DNA of 64,000 nt from the NCBI GenBank assembly GCA_049323435.1, contig JBMOMX010000013.1:1-64000 (forward strand), read 5' to 3'. Below, in pieces: positions 33,042 through 41,946 of the stretch. The first letter of the stretch is position 1, and every line of letters begins with the position of its first letter. Under the pieces are notes generated by a model that ran no database searches, was not told the origin of the DNA, and saw nothing but the letters and a program-made list of their open reading frames with translations. This stretch comes from UBA11222 sp049323435 (GTDB lineage: Bacteria > Pseudomonadota > Alphaproteobacteria > UBA11222). Made by a program: the position numbers and the translations under genes.

Positions 33042-34079
33042 ATGTACGAGGAATTTTACCGCCTCAGCGTGTTGCCCTTTCAACTGACGCCGGATCACCG
33101 CTTCTTTTTTGGAAGCGATATGCACAAAAAGGCGATGGCCCATCTGGAATTTGGATTAAGCCAGGGCGAAGGCTTTATTGTGATTACCGGCGAAATAGGA
33201 TCGGGCAAGACCACCCTGATCCGGCATTTGCTGGCGCAAATGGACGGCGCGTCGAATTTTGTCGCGGCCAACATGACCAGCACCAAGCTGGAGGGGGACG
33301 ATATCGTCCGCATGGCGGCAATCAGTTTTGGCATTGATGCGGGCGAGCGTGACAAAGCCGGAATTCTGCATGATCTGGAAGAACATCTGGTACAGATACA
33401 CAAACGCGGCGCGCGCGCGGTGCTGATCGTTGACGAAGCGCAGAATTTATCCATCTCGGCGCTGGAAGAACTGCGGATGTTCGCCAATTTCCAGTATGGA
33501 TCCTCCGCCGTGTTGCAGGTCATCATGGTTGGCCAGCCCGAATTCAGGGCGACCATTGGCATGCAGCAATTCGATCAATTGCGCCAACGCATCCTGGCCT
33601 CATTTCATATCGGTCCGATCAGCGAGCTCGAAACCCGTAACTATGTCACCCATCGCCTGTTGGCCGCCGGCTGGAAAAATGATCCGGAAATTACCGATGC
33701 CGCCTTTCAGGAAATTTACCGCTATAGCGGCGGCGTCCCGCGCCGGATCAACACCTTATGCGCGCGCGTGCTATTATTTGGCTTTATCGAGGAACGGCAC
33801 ATTATAGAGGCCGAAGATGTCCAGCGCGTGGCCATGGATCTGGAGGAAGAGCGCATGGCAGTTGTCGCCGTACCCGGACAGGCTAACGGATCGGCGGCGC
33901 CGGCGGGGCTGGTTTCGGCCGCCGCCCCCGCGATTGCCTATACGAATGATAGTGCAACTGCCGCCCTGGTTCAGCGGCTGGAGGCGCGTATCGATGTGCT
34001 GGAACGCAACCTCAGCCGGAATGACAAATTATTGAAGATGATGTCGATCGCCATCGGCGCCGGCACGCGCCGGGATTGA
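33042..34079 (+). CDS. XrtA-associated AAA ATPase (TIGR03015-like)
   Basis: A 345-residue ATPase of the ExeA/secretion-ATPase type seen in exosortase A loci. The N-terminus MYEEFYRLSVLPFQLTPD with RFFFGSDMHKKAMAHLEFGL is typical. Walker A is ITGEIGSGKTTL (about residues 47-58), Walker B is VLIVDEAQNL, and the sensor region GQPEFR follows. The C-terminal tail (about 270-345) is a linker with a coiled-coil segment (LVQRLEARIDVLERNL). It overlaps or nearly touches the deacetylase gene. Its precise role in EPS export is unknown. Confidence 0.9.
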   Translation: MYEEFYRLSVLPFQLTPDHRFFFGSDMHKKAMAHLEFGLSQGEGFIVITGEIGSGKTTLIRHLLAQMDGASNFVAANMTSTKLEGDDIVRMAAISFGIDAGERDKAGILHDLEEHLVQIHKRGARAVLIVDEAQNLSISALEELRMFANFQYGSSAVLQVIMVGQPEFRATIGMQQFDQLRQRILASFHIGPISELETRNYVTHRLLAAGWKNDPEITDAAFQEIYRYSGGVPRRINTLCARVLLFGFIEERHIIEAEDVQRVAMDLEEERMAVVAVPGQANGSAAPAGLVSAAAPAIAYTNDSATAALVQRLEARIDVLERNLSRNDKLLKMMSIAIGAGTRRD

Positions 34080-34084
34080 ATAGC

Positions 34085-35029
34085 ATGGCCACGCCTCCAG
34101 CCCCCTCACAGGATTCTGCGCCATATCAGGTGCCGTATTTTGTTGCACCCACAGTCAATGGACGGGTTTGCAATGCGATGTCGATCGATGTGGAAGATTA
34201 TTTTCAGGTGCAGGCATTTGACGCGCAGGTGCAACGCGAAGATTGGAACACTATGGAATGGCGCTTTAGCGCCAATACGCATCGCATCCTTGACATGCTG
34301 GCCGAAGAAAATGTCAAAGCCACTTTTTTTACGCTGGGATGGGTTGCCCAACGCGCAAAATCCCTGATCCGGCGCATGGCGGAGGAAGGGCACGAGATCG
34401 CCAGCCACGGCATGGCGCATTTTCGCGCCGACGGGCAAACACCCGAAGCCTTCCGCAAGGACATTGCCGAGGCCAAGGCCATTCTTGAAGACGCTGGCGG
34501 CGTCAGCGTGACCGGTTACCGCGCGGCGACTTTTTCTATTGGCGCGGGCAATATGTGGGCGTTCGATGTGCTTGCGGAGGAGGGATACCGTTATTCCTCA
34601 AGCATCAATCCCGTGCAGCATGACCTGTACGGGCTGCCCGGTGCGCCGCGTGCGCCATTTTATCCCCGTGCAGGAAAATCCATTCCGGAAATTCCCATCA
34701 CGACCGTTCGGGCATTTGGGCGCAACATGCCCTTTGGGGGAGGCGGTTTTTTCCGCCTGCTGCCTTATCCTGTATTTCGCTGGGGATTACAGCGCGTCAA
34801 TCATACTGATGGCCTGGCCTGTATTTATTACATGCATCCCTGGGAAATTGATCCGGAACAGCCCCGGATCGCCAACGCCCCCCTCAAAAGCCGGATCCGG
34901 CATTATATTAATCTTGCAAGGACAGAGCCGCGCATGCGGCAATTGTTAAAGGATTTTTCCTGGGACCGGGTAGATAAGGTCTATGCGGCGCTGATAAATG
35001 CCGGGACAGAGCGCACCCCCCATGACTGA
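34085..35029 (+). CDS. XrtA-associated polysaccharide deacetylase (DUF3473)
   Basis: A protein of 314 residues from the ATG at 34085; the frame can also start at a TTG overlapping the previous stop. It has a NodB-type carbohydrate-esterase-4 domain with SIDVEDYFQV (motif 1), EIASHGMAHF (motif 2, histidine ligands), TGYRAATFSIGAG (motif 3), and the DUF3473 C-terminal extension (GGGGFFRLLPYP, then YMHPWEID) found in TIGR03006 proteins. It should de-N-acetylate sugar residues of the exopolysaccharide. It overlaps the FemAB gene by 8 bases. Confidence 0.93.
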   Translation: MATPPAPSQDSAPYQVPYFVAPTVNGRVCNAMSIDVEDYFQVQAFDAQVQREDWNTMEWRFSANTHRILDMLAEENVKATFFTLGWVAQRAKSLIRRMAEEGHEIASHGMAHFRADGQTPEAFRKDIAEAKAILEDAGGVSVTGYRAATFSIGAGNMWAFDVLAEEGYRYSSSINPVQHDLYGLPGAPRAPFYPRAGKSIPEIPITTVRAFGRNMPFGGGGFFRLLPYPVFRWGLQRVNHTDGLACIYYMHPWEIDPEQPRIANAPLKSRIRHYINLARTEPRMRQLLKDFSWDRVDKVYAALINAGTERTPHD

Positions 35030-36053
35030 CATAAAAATTCTGGATAGCGCCAGCGAAGCGGCGTGGGAAAATTTTGTCGCAAGCTGCCCGGACGCCACTT
35101 TTTTTCACAAAGCGGGCTGGAAGCGGGTAATCGAAAAAAGCTTTGGCCAGAAGACATATTATTTATATGCCGAATCAGACGGTCAAATTCAGGGGGTTCT
35201 GCCGCTTGTGCATGTTAAAAGCATACTTTTCGGTTCCAGCCTGATCTCTACCGCCTTCACGGTTGGGGGTGGAACAGCCGCCTTGAATGAAACGGCGCGC
35301 CATGCGCTGGATCTGTACGCGCAACGGCTGTGCGGTGAAACTGGCGCTGCATATATTGAATATCGCGGGACCGGCCATGTGCCCGATGGCTGGGTCAAGC
35401 GCGATGATCTTTATGCATCTTTTGCCTGGGAGATTGCCGCGGATGAAGATGATAATCTGAAACAGATACCCCGCAAACAGCGCGCAGTAGTCCGCAAGGC
35501 AATTGACGCCGGGCTTGACTCCGTCATCGAAACAGATGCAGGAAATTTCTTCAAACTGTTCTCGGCCAGTGTTCATCGCCTTGGAACGCCCGTTCAAAGC
35601 AGGCGCTATTTCAACGCGCTCCTAGAAGAGTTTGGCCCGGATCATTGTGATATCCTGACGATCACATCCGCTGGCGAGCCGATGAGCAGCGTGCTCAGCT
35701 TTTATTTCAGGGATGCCGTGCTGCCATATTTTACTGGCGGTGCGCTGGCGGCAAGACAATGCGGCGCCAATGATCTGATGTATTGGCGGCTGATGCGGCG
35801 CGCCCATGCGCGCGGCTACAGAATTTTCGACTTTGGCCGCAGCAAGGCCGGAACCGGACCCTATAGTTTCAAAAAAAACTGGGGCTTTACGCCGGTTCCC
35901 ATCACGCACGCCTATTATTTACCTGATGGCGGGCCTGTGCCCAACACGAACCCAACCAACCCGAAATATGAGTTGCTGATCAAGGCCTGGCAGCGTATGC
36001 CGCTGCAACTGGCCAACCTGATCGGCCCTTATATTATTCGCGGCATCGGGTGA
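35022..36053 (+). CDS. XrtA-associated FemAB-like protein
   Basis: A 343-residue protein of the FemAB family (TIGR03019-like), a GNAT-type acyltransferase fold. Recognisable parts are AAWENFVASCPDATFFHKAGW near residue 15-35, YAESDGQIQGVLPLVHVKS, and the C-terminal GYRIFDFGRSKAGTGPYSFK (catalytic-fold signature). In XrtA loci it probably adds an aminoacyl or acyl group to the polymer or its precursor; the chemistry is not demonstrated. The ATG at 35022 overlaps the deacetylase stop at 35029. It converges with the xrtA gene; only 3 bases separate their stops. Confidence 0.9.
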   Translation: MTDIKILDSASEAAWENFVASCPDATFFHKAGWKRVIEKSFGQKTYYLYAESDGQIQGVLPLVHVKSILFGSSLISTAFTVGGGTAALNETARHALDLYAQRLCGETGAAYIEYRGTGHVPDGWVKRDDLYASFAWEIAADEDDNLKQIPRKQRAVVRKAIDAGLDSVIETDAGNFFKLFSASVHRLGTPVQSRRYFNALLEEFGPDHCDILTITSAGEPMSSVLSFYFRDAVLPYFTGGALAARQCGANDLMYWRLMRRAHARGYRIFDFGRSKAGTGPYSFKKNWGFTPVPITHAYYLPDGGPVPNTNPTNPKYELLIKAWQRMPLQLANLIGPYIIRGIG

Positions 36054-36056
36054 AAG

Positions 36057-37625
36057 CTACCAGCAGATCACGCTGCTATCCGCGCCCTTGGCGTCAATCA
36101 CACGCAGGCCAGGATCGGCAACCCGGAGTGCCTCCATCAGCGAAGTCATATCGCCGGATACATTGTCACCATCCAGGGAAAACAGCGTAAAAACAGTGAC
36201 ATTGTTTCCGCGCATCAATATGCGGTTTAAGGCCATGCGCAAACGGACCTCCAGCGGGCTGGAGGTAAAGACATCATCTGCGCAATACCACCGCCGGATA
36301 AGTATATTGCCACGTGCCCCTTCGACGGTTTCTTCACTGACACGGCGCGAAACGTCATTCAGGGTCAATATGGGCGAGCTGCGTCCGGTGATTTTTATTT
36401 CCTGACGGCCAAGGATATTATGATTGTCCGCAGCGGCCTCATGCCCATTCCACTGCCCTTCATAATAAGCTATGAGCAGATTGACTTCTGCAGCCTGATT
36501 TCTGTAGCGCCATACGCCACGCACATCCGCATTTGGAAATGTTTCCTGTGAATAGCCAAGCTCGCTGCTAAATTTCCAGCCGGCGCTTTCACGCGGCGCG
36601 GAAATCTCAAGCCCAACCGGTTTGACGCCATCCGAAAGCACCCGGAGGCCATAACCGATCATAACCGTCATCATCAAAACCGGAACCGCCGCGCCCAGGA
36701 TCAGACTGCGGACCGGCGCAGCGCCTGCGGGCAACCATTCCCTGGCGTCATCTTCCGCGGTCAGTGGCGGCATGTTGCTGAATCGCCTTCCAATCATCAT
36801 CATGCCAATCAGAATGACAAAAAAGAACCCCCAGCCATACAGAATATGGTCATCAACGATGGCCAGCTTCCGGTCTGTTATTTGCGCAAGCCACAGAATG
36901 CCAAAAATGCGCACACCGTTCGCCAGAATGGCAATCCCAACCCAGCTCAGAATGCAAATAACCTTGCGCTGCCAGCCAACATACATCAGATCCGAATAGA
37001 TGATCGACAGGGCCAGCGCCGCGAGTAAAAAATTCAGCCCGGAACATCCCGGCGCTACAAAGAACAGGCCGACAGGAAGCTGAAAATAAAATTGCTCCAC
37101 AAAAAATGGAATACTGGTCAGCTGCAACAGCTGCGCAGACAGCCAGGTCGCAATCGCTTGCAGGGTGGGGATCAGGAAGCCGCCGGTTGGGACCAGCAAC
37201 CACAAATAAAGTATGGGCAGAAGTTGCGCCCTGAAAAACCTGCGGCCAAACACGGTAAGTATCATCGCCTGCAACAGGCCCACATAGGCGATCTGCTCGC
37301 CCTCCATGATCGCGGCGCCACGCGCCAGCAGCCAGATCGCCGAAAATCCGGCAATCAGCACGAGACCAGGCCAGTAAGGTTCCAGCGAAACGCCCGCCAG
37401 GCGATGACGGCGCTCCCAGGCCATGAACCCAGCTATGGGCAGAATAAAAAAACCGTGATTATAGGCCGAGTCATTTGTCCAGATGGACACCATGCCTGTG
37501 ACACTCTGCCAGGCAAGCGCCGTAAGAACGGAAATTCCAGCCGCGAAAAATATCAGGCTTAATATCTGGCGCCGCCTTATTTCGGCGAGCGATGCGCCCG
37601 GCACATTCATATCAGCGGCATGCAT
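36057..37625 (-). CDS. xrtA: Exosortase A with EpsI domain
   Basis: A 522-residue exosortase A (EpsH/XrtA, TIGR02602/TIGR03109 type). Membrane helices fill residues 15-305. The catalytic triad of the sortase-like family is visible: Cys194 in APGCSG, Arg239 in NGVRIFG and His260 in DDHILYGWG. A hydrophilic C-terminal EpsI domain (about 310-520) is fused to it, as is usual for XrtA. Exosortases cleave PEP-CTERM proteins, and in this locus the enzyme is thought to process or support EPS-linked proteins. It is on the opposite strand to its neighbours. Confidence 0.93.
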   Translation of the reverse strand: MHAADMNVPGASLAEIRRRQILSLIFFAAGISVLTALAWQSVTGMVSIWTNDSAYNHGFFILPIAGFMAWERRHRLAGVSLEPYWPGLVLIAGFSAIWLLARGAAIMEGEQIAYVGLLQAMILTVFGRRFFRAQLLPILYLWLLVPTGGFLIPTLQAIATWLSAQLLQLTSIPFFVEQFYFQLPVGLFFVAPGCSGLNFLLAALALSIIYSDLMYVGWQRKVICILSWVGIAILANGVRIFGILWLAQITDRKLAIVDDHILYGWGFFFVILIGMMMIGRRFSNMPPLTAEDDAREWLPAGAAPVRSLILGAAVPVLMMTVMIGYGLRVLSDGVKPVGLEISAPRESAGWKFSSELGYSQETFPNADVRGVWRYRNQAAEVNLLIAYYEGQWNGHEAAADNHNILGRQEIKITGRSSPILTLNDVSRRVSEETVEGARGNILIRRWYCADDVFTSSPLEVRLRMALNRILMRGNNVTVFTLFSLDGDNVSGDMTSLMEALRVADPGLRVIDAKGADSSVICW

Positions 37626-37787
37626 ATTGTTCTTCCAATGGCCAAATTATTTATTCCTGCAAGAACAGATATCGCACTGGCCGTATAACCAGGAACCAGG
37701 CACAGAAAAACATTATGGTATTAAGAAAACATTGTTTTGTCTGATAATATTCTTGTCAAATCAAGACATATTATATGAAAGTCAGCC

Positions 37788-38990
37788 ATGAAAGATCTGT
37801 TGCTCCTGACACAGCGCATTCCGTTTCCCCCCATCAAGGGCGAAAAAATCCGGCAATACCGCATATTGCAGCATTTGCGCCGGAATTTCAGGGTGCATCT
37901 CGGCTGCCTGATTGATGATCCCGATGACCGGCAATATATCGCGGAATTGCGCACATTCTGCGCGGACAGCCATGTCGGTTTAATGGACCATCCCTTGGCG
38001 AAAACCGCCTATATAAGGGGAATTTTGCAGGGAGAACCGTTGAGCTTCGCCTATTTCTGGCGGCGCGATCTGGCGCGCTGGGTTGACAGGGTGCTGAACC
38101 AGGTGCGCCCGGAAGTGGCGGTTGTCTGTTCTTCCAACATGGTCCCCTATGTTCTTGATCATCCCCACCGGCCGGGGCGTTTTATTATCGACTATACCGA
38201 TGTTGATTCGGACAAGTTCCGGGAATATGCCGAGACCATGCAGGGGCCGAAGCGCTGGCTCTATCAGCGTGAAGCCCGGCTGGTGCTGGAAAGGGACCGC
38301 GCGGCTGCCAGGCTGGCGGATTTTGGCACTTTTGTCACGGAACCCGAGACCGCCCTGTTTCAGCGTCTGGCGCCGGAAAGCGCCGCCAAAATGCATGCGA
38401 TCGGCAATGGCGTGGATGCGGATTTCTTTACCCCCGAGACGGCTTATGAACCTCCCTATGATCCGGCGATCCCGCATTTTGTGTTTACCGGCACAATGGA
38501 CTATTGGCCCAATATTGACGCGGTGACATGGTTTGCGGATGCGATCTATCCGCTTATCTGTACGCGGATAAAAAATGCGCATTTCATGATTGTCGGGGCC
38601 AATCCGTCAGCCGATGTCGTGCGTCTTGGAAATCGTCCCGGAATCACCGTCACCGGCCGGGTGGCTGATGTGCGGCCCTATATTGCGCACGGCGCGGCAA
38701 GCGTCGCACCGATTCGCATCGCACGCGGAATCCAGAACAAAGTGCTGGAGGCCATGGCCATGGCGCGGCCGATTATTACCGCATCGCCCGCATTTGAAGG
38801 TATCACAGCGACGCCTGGAAAGGATCTGATCCTGGCGGACACACCGGAACAATTTGCCGATATGGCCTGCAAGGTGGCATTGGGTGAAATTGACGGCCGG
38901 GCGCTTGGCCTGGCGGCGCGCCAATGCGTATTGGCGCATTACAGCTGGCCCGCGCAAATGTCAAAATTTGACGCGCTTACCGGAAGCTAG
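37788..38990 (+). CDS. XrtA-associated glycosyltransferase (TIGR03087)
   Basis: A 400-residue GT4-like sugar transferase of the exosortase-associated TIGR03087 type. The N-terminus LLLLTQRIPFPPIKGEKIRQY is the family's start, and the C-terminal GT-B domain has FVFTGTMDYWPNIDAV, GRVADVRPYIAHGAASVAPIRIARGIQNKVLEAMAM. It should add a sugar to the EPS repeat unit on the cytoplasmic side. It is divergent from xrtA with 162 bases between them, and the gene 6 bases downstream encodes a GmhB-like phosphatase. Confidence 0.92.
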   Translation: MKDLLLLTQRIPFPPIKGEKIRQYRILQHLRRNFRVHLGCLIDDPDDRQYIAELRTFCADSHVGLMDHPLAKTAYIRGILQGEPLSFAYFWRRDLARWVDRVLNQVRPEVAVVCSSNMVPYVLDHPHRPGRFIIDYTDVDSDKFREYAETMQGPKRWLYQREARLVLERDRAAARLADFGTFVTEPETALFQRLAPESAAKMHAIGNGVDADFFTPETAYEPPYDPAIPHFVFTGTMDYWPNIDAVTWFADAIYPLICTRIKNAHFMIVGANPSADVVRLGNRPGITVTGRVADVRPYIAHGAASVAPIRIARGIQNKVLEAMAMARPIITASPAFEGITATPGKDLILADTPEQFADMACKVALGEIDGRALGLAARQCVLAHYSWPAQMSKFDALTGS

Positions 38991-38996
38991 ACTGTC

Positions 38997-39542
38997 ATGC
39001 CGCGCGCCCTGTTTCTGGATCGGGACGGCGTGATCAACAGGGACGCCGGCTACACCTGCAAGATCGAAAGCTTTCATTTTATTGATGGTATCTTCGATCT
39101 GTGCCGCACCGCGCATGCACTGGGCTATCTGCTGATCATTGTTACGAATCAGTCCGGCATCGGACGCGGCTACTACACAGAAGCCGATTTTCAGCATCTG
39201 ACCGCCTGGATGCGGGCGCGTTTCCAGGCCGAAGGCGCGCCCCTGACCGCTGTCTATCATTGCCCCTATCATCCGGAAGGTGTGGGGGAATATCGCAAAC
39301 AGTCGGACTGGCGCAAACCTGCCCCGGGCATGCTGCTTCAGGCGGCGGCGGATTTTGCGCTGGATCTGTCCGCCAGCGTGATTATCGGGGACAGCGAACA
39401 TGATATTGCCGCAGGCCGTGCGGCGGGGCTGGGCGCAGCGGTGCGTTTTGGCGATCCGGCAACCACCCGAAGCGCTGCCGACAGAATATTCGCCAGCCAT
39501 GCCGAAATCAGCGTCTGGCTGAGGCAGTTATCGGCCGGGTAG
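38997..39542 (+). CDS. HAD-IIIA phosphatase, GmhB-like
   Basis: A 181-residue HAD phosphatase like D-glycero-beta-D-manno-heptose 1,7-bisphosphate 7-phosphatase (GmhB). Motif I is LFLDRDGVIN (residues 5-14), motif II VTNQSGIGRG (about 49), motif III the lysine in WRKPAPGM, and motif IV GDSEHDIAAGRAA. The zinc-finger loop is incomplete: CPYHPEG has the first Cys and His but the downstream C-x-C is replaced by SDW. It may dephosphorylate a heptose or other sugar bisphosphate used for the EPS or lipopolysaccharide. It is linked to the glycosyltransferase by a 6-base gap. Confidence 0.85.
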   Translation: MPRALFLDRDGVINRDAGYTCKIESFHFIDGIFDLCRTAHALGYLLIIVTNQSGIGRGYYTEADFQHLTAWMRARFQAEGAPLTAVYHCPYHPEGVGEYRKQSDWRKPAPGMLLQAAADFALDLSASVIIGDSEHDIAAGRAAGLGAAVRFGDPATTRSAADRIFASHAEISVWLRQLSAG

Positions 39543-39736
39543 AACAAGTAGCCTGAAATCCAGCGCTTTGCAGGCGCATAGGGATTAAGGCCAAATTATT
39601 AACCTTCATGCAATATTAAGTGTATTTATAGAGGGTTATATCGCTTAAAATTCTCCGGGTAGGGGTTTTTGTTTGCAATGGCCAAGGCTGGATGCTTTAT
39701 CACAGGCAAGCGGGCGCAATATTGGGTATTTACACA

Positions 39737-41224
39737 ATGTACGATGATTTATTGACTTTTGCAGACGGATTCCGGGCTGTTTCCCGGCAGGGCCGGTCTA
39801 TGGCGTTTATGGCCCTGTTATTGTCCACGGTGGCAACCACCGGCCCTGCCCGCGCGGAGGGCCTGATGGATGCCCTGACGGCGGCCTATCAGACCAGCCC
39901 GGTGCTGGACGCCCAGCGTGCCGCATTGCGTGCCACCGATGAAACCGTTGCCCAGGCGGTATCCGGATGGCGGCCCCAGATAACGGTGTCCAGCACCTAT
40001 GGCCGGCAGTCGATTCGAACCGAACAGCCGCTATCTTTCGTCGGGGTTGGCGGCCGCAGCATCAGTAATGACCGTCAGATCTCGCCCATCACCGGCGAAG
40101 TCAAGCTGAGCCAGCCGATCTTTCGCGGCGGCCGCACCCTGAATAGTGTCCGTCAAGCCGAAGCAGGTGTGATGGCGGGACGCGAACTGCTTTTATCCAC
40201 CGAACAATCGGTGCTGTTAAGCGCCATCACGGCCTATATGGATGTGCAGCGGGACAAGGCCGTTGTGGATCTGAACAAAAATCAGGTCGAGGTACTGACC
40301 CGTCAATTGCAGGCCACCCAGGATCGCTTCCGCGTAGGGGAAATCACCCGCACCAGTGTCGCCCAGTCTGAAGCGCGCCTCAGCAGCGCGGTGTCAAACC
40401 TCACTGCTGCCGAGGCGGCGCTGATTGCCAGCAATTCGGCCTATGAGAAAACTATCGGGCATCAGCCTGCCGGGCTTGAGCCGCCGCCGCCTTTTCCGGC
40501 GCTGCCGCTAACCGAAGAAGAAGCGCAAGCCAAGGCGCTCGACCGCAACCCGCAACTGCGCGCGGCACTTGAGGCGGAACGCGCCTCCGCCCATGCGGTC
40601 AAGGTGGAGATCGGCAAATTGCTTCCCACTATGGCTGTGGAAGCTAGCGCACGCATTCTGAACGATGTGGGCGCGGAAGGGCTTGAGCAGGACGAGGCCT
40701 CCCTGACAGCCCTGTTGCAGGTGCCGCTATATCAATCCGGCGCGGAATATGCAGCCGTGCGTCAGGCGCGCGAAATCAACAGCCAGCGCAGGCTGGAAGC
40801 AGCCCAGGCGCGGCGGCAGGTGATTGAAGGCGTTCGCAACGCCTGGGAAGGCCTGCGTTCTACACGCGCCCGCATCGTGTCCGACAAGGAAGCCGTCCGC
40901 GCCAATGAAATTGCGCTGGAAGGCGTGCGCCAGGAGGCCGATGTCGGCGCGCGTACCACGCTGGACGTGCTGGACGCCGAACAGGAATTGCTGAATGCCC
41001 GTGTCGCGCTGGTGCGTTCACAACGCAATGAGGTCGTGGCAGGCTATAGCCTGTTGAGTGTGACCGGCAATCTTACTGCTGCGGAACTGGGCCTGGCTGT
41101 CGCAGCCTATGACCCGTTACTGCATTATAATGAAGTACGTACAAAGTTTATTGGCACAAGGGCAGACAGTTCTGTGCAGGTTCCAGAAACAAGTGATGCA
41201 TCACCGTCAGCCGGTAACAAATAA
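39737..41224 (+). CDS. tolC: TolC family outer-membrane efflux protein
   Basis: A TolC/type I secretion outer-membrane channel, 495 residues from the ATG at 39737. The signal peptide ends near GPARA, and the mature chain has the family's two helical hairpin repeats: ALTAAYQTSPVLDAQRAALRA, then PQITVSSTYGRQS, then LSQPIFRGGRTLNSVRQAE in the first half, and the repeat around AEALDRNPQLRAAL and QVPLYQSGAEYAAVRQARE in the second. It should form a trimeric barrel/tunnel with a tripartite pump or type I secretion complex. No inner-membrane component adjoins it. An internal ATG at 39800 is another possible start. Confidence 0.93.
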   Translation: MYDDLLTFADGFRAVSRQGRSMAFMALLLSTVATTGPARAEGLMDALTAAYQTSPVLDAQRAALRATDETVAQAVSGWRPQITVSSTYGRQSIRTEQPLSFVGVGGRSISNDRQISPITGEVKLSQPIFRGGRTLNSVRQAEAGVMAGRELLLSTEQSVLLSAITAYMDVQRDKAVVDLNKNQVEVLTRQLQATQDRFRVGEITRTSVAQSEARLSSAVSNLTAAEAALIASNSAYEKTIGHQPAGLEPPPPFPALPLTEEEAQAKALDRNPQLRAALEAERASAHAVKVEIGKLLPTMAVEASARILNDVGAEGLEQDEASLTALLQVPLYQSGAEYAAVRQAREINSQRRLEAAQARRQVIEGVRNAWEGLRSTRARIVSDKEAVRANEIALEGVRQEADVGARTTLDVLDAEQELLNARVALVRSQRNEVVAGYSLLSVTGNLTAAELGLAVAAYDPLLHYNEVRTKFIGTRADSSVQVPETSDASPSAGNK

Positions 41225-41273
41225 AGCATGTCAGATGTTCTTCGACCCCCGAAGCATGTTTGCAGGTGACTGA

Positions 41274-41897
41274 ATGAGCGATAATCAGCAGGGCGGTTCG
41301 TCAGAACCAACAATGGAGGAAATCCTTTCTTCCATCCGCCGCATTATTTCCGACGAGGATCAGCCCGCGGAAGTGCCGGTGGCCGCAAAACAGCCGCCGC
41401 CCCCGCCGCCGCCTGCCAAAGCGCAAGCCCCCGCACCTGATCCGTTTGACGATATCGTCATCGAAGAGGAAGAGCCCGCCGCTCCGGCGCCGGAAGCCAA
41501 AGCTGTGCGGGAAGACGTTCTTGAACTGACCCAGATCGTCAATGATGACGGCACCGTTACCGATATTGACGAAATGGAAGCCGAACTGGTGATTGGGGAA
41601 GAAGAACCGGTCATGGCTGCCCCGCCACCGCGCCCGGCAGCGCCCCTGGCCCCGGCCCCGGCCCCGGCCGAGCCAATCATGGGCGAACTAGAGGCCAATC
41701 TGGCCGCCGCCGCGCTCAACCAGCTTGTCGTGGAAATGCCGAAATTTATCGGTATTGGCCAGGGACTGACGCTGGAGGAGATCACCAAGGAACTGCTGCG
41801 CCCCATGCTGAAACAATGGCTGGACGCGTATCTGCCCGCGACTGTCGAGCGGCTGGTGCAGGAAGAAATCGCCCGCGTCTCGCGCCTGCACCGCTAA
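41274..41897 (+). CDS. popZ: Polar organising protein PopZ (DUF2497)
   Basis: A 207-residue DUF2497 protein with the full PopZ layout. The N-terminal binding helix EEILSSIRRIISDED spans residues 15-29, then comes an acidic Pro-rich disordered region (about 30-145), then C-terminal oligomerisation helices (MPKFIGIGQGLTLEEITKELL and MLKQWLDAYLPATVERLVQEEI). In Caulobacter PopZ makes the polar microdomain that anchors the chromosome centromere and cell-cycle kinases. It lies 50 bases downstream of tolC and 50 bases upstream of valS, an arrangement common in alphaproteobacteria. Confidence 0.93.
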   Translation: MSDNQQGGSSEPTMEEILSSIRRIISDEDQPAEVPVAAKQPPPPPPPAKAQAPAPDPFDDIVIEEEEPAAPAPEAKAVREDVLELTQIVNDDGTVTDIDEMEAELVIGEEEPVMAAPPPRPAAPLAPAPAPAEPIMGELEANLAAAALNQLVVEMPKFIGIGQGLTLEEITKELLRPMLKQWLDAYLPATVERLVQEEIARVSRLHR

Positions 41898-41946
41898 ATC
41901 CCGTGCCATTTGCATTCAGGCGGATTCCGCGCTAAAGCCTTGGGCC

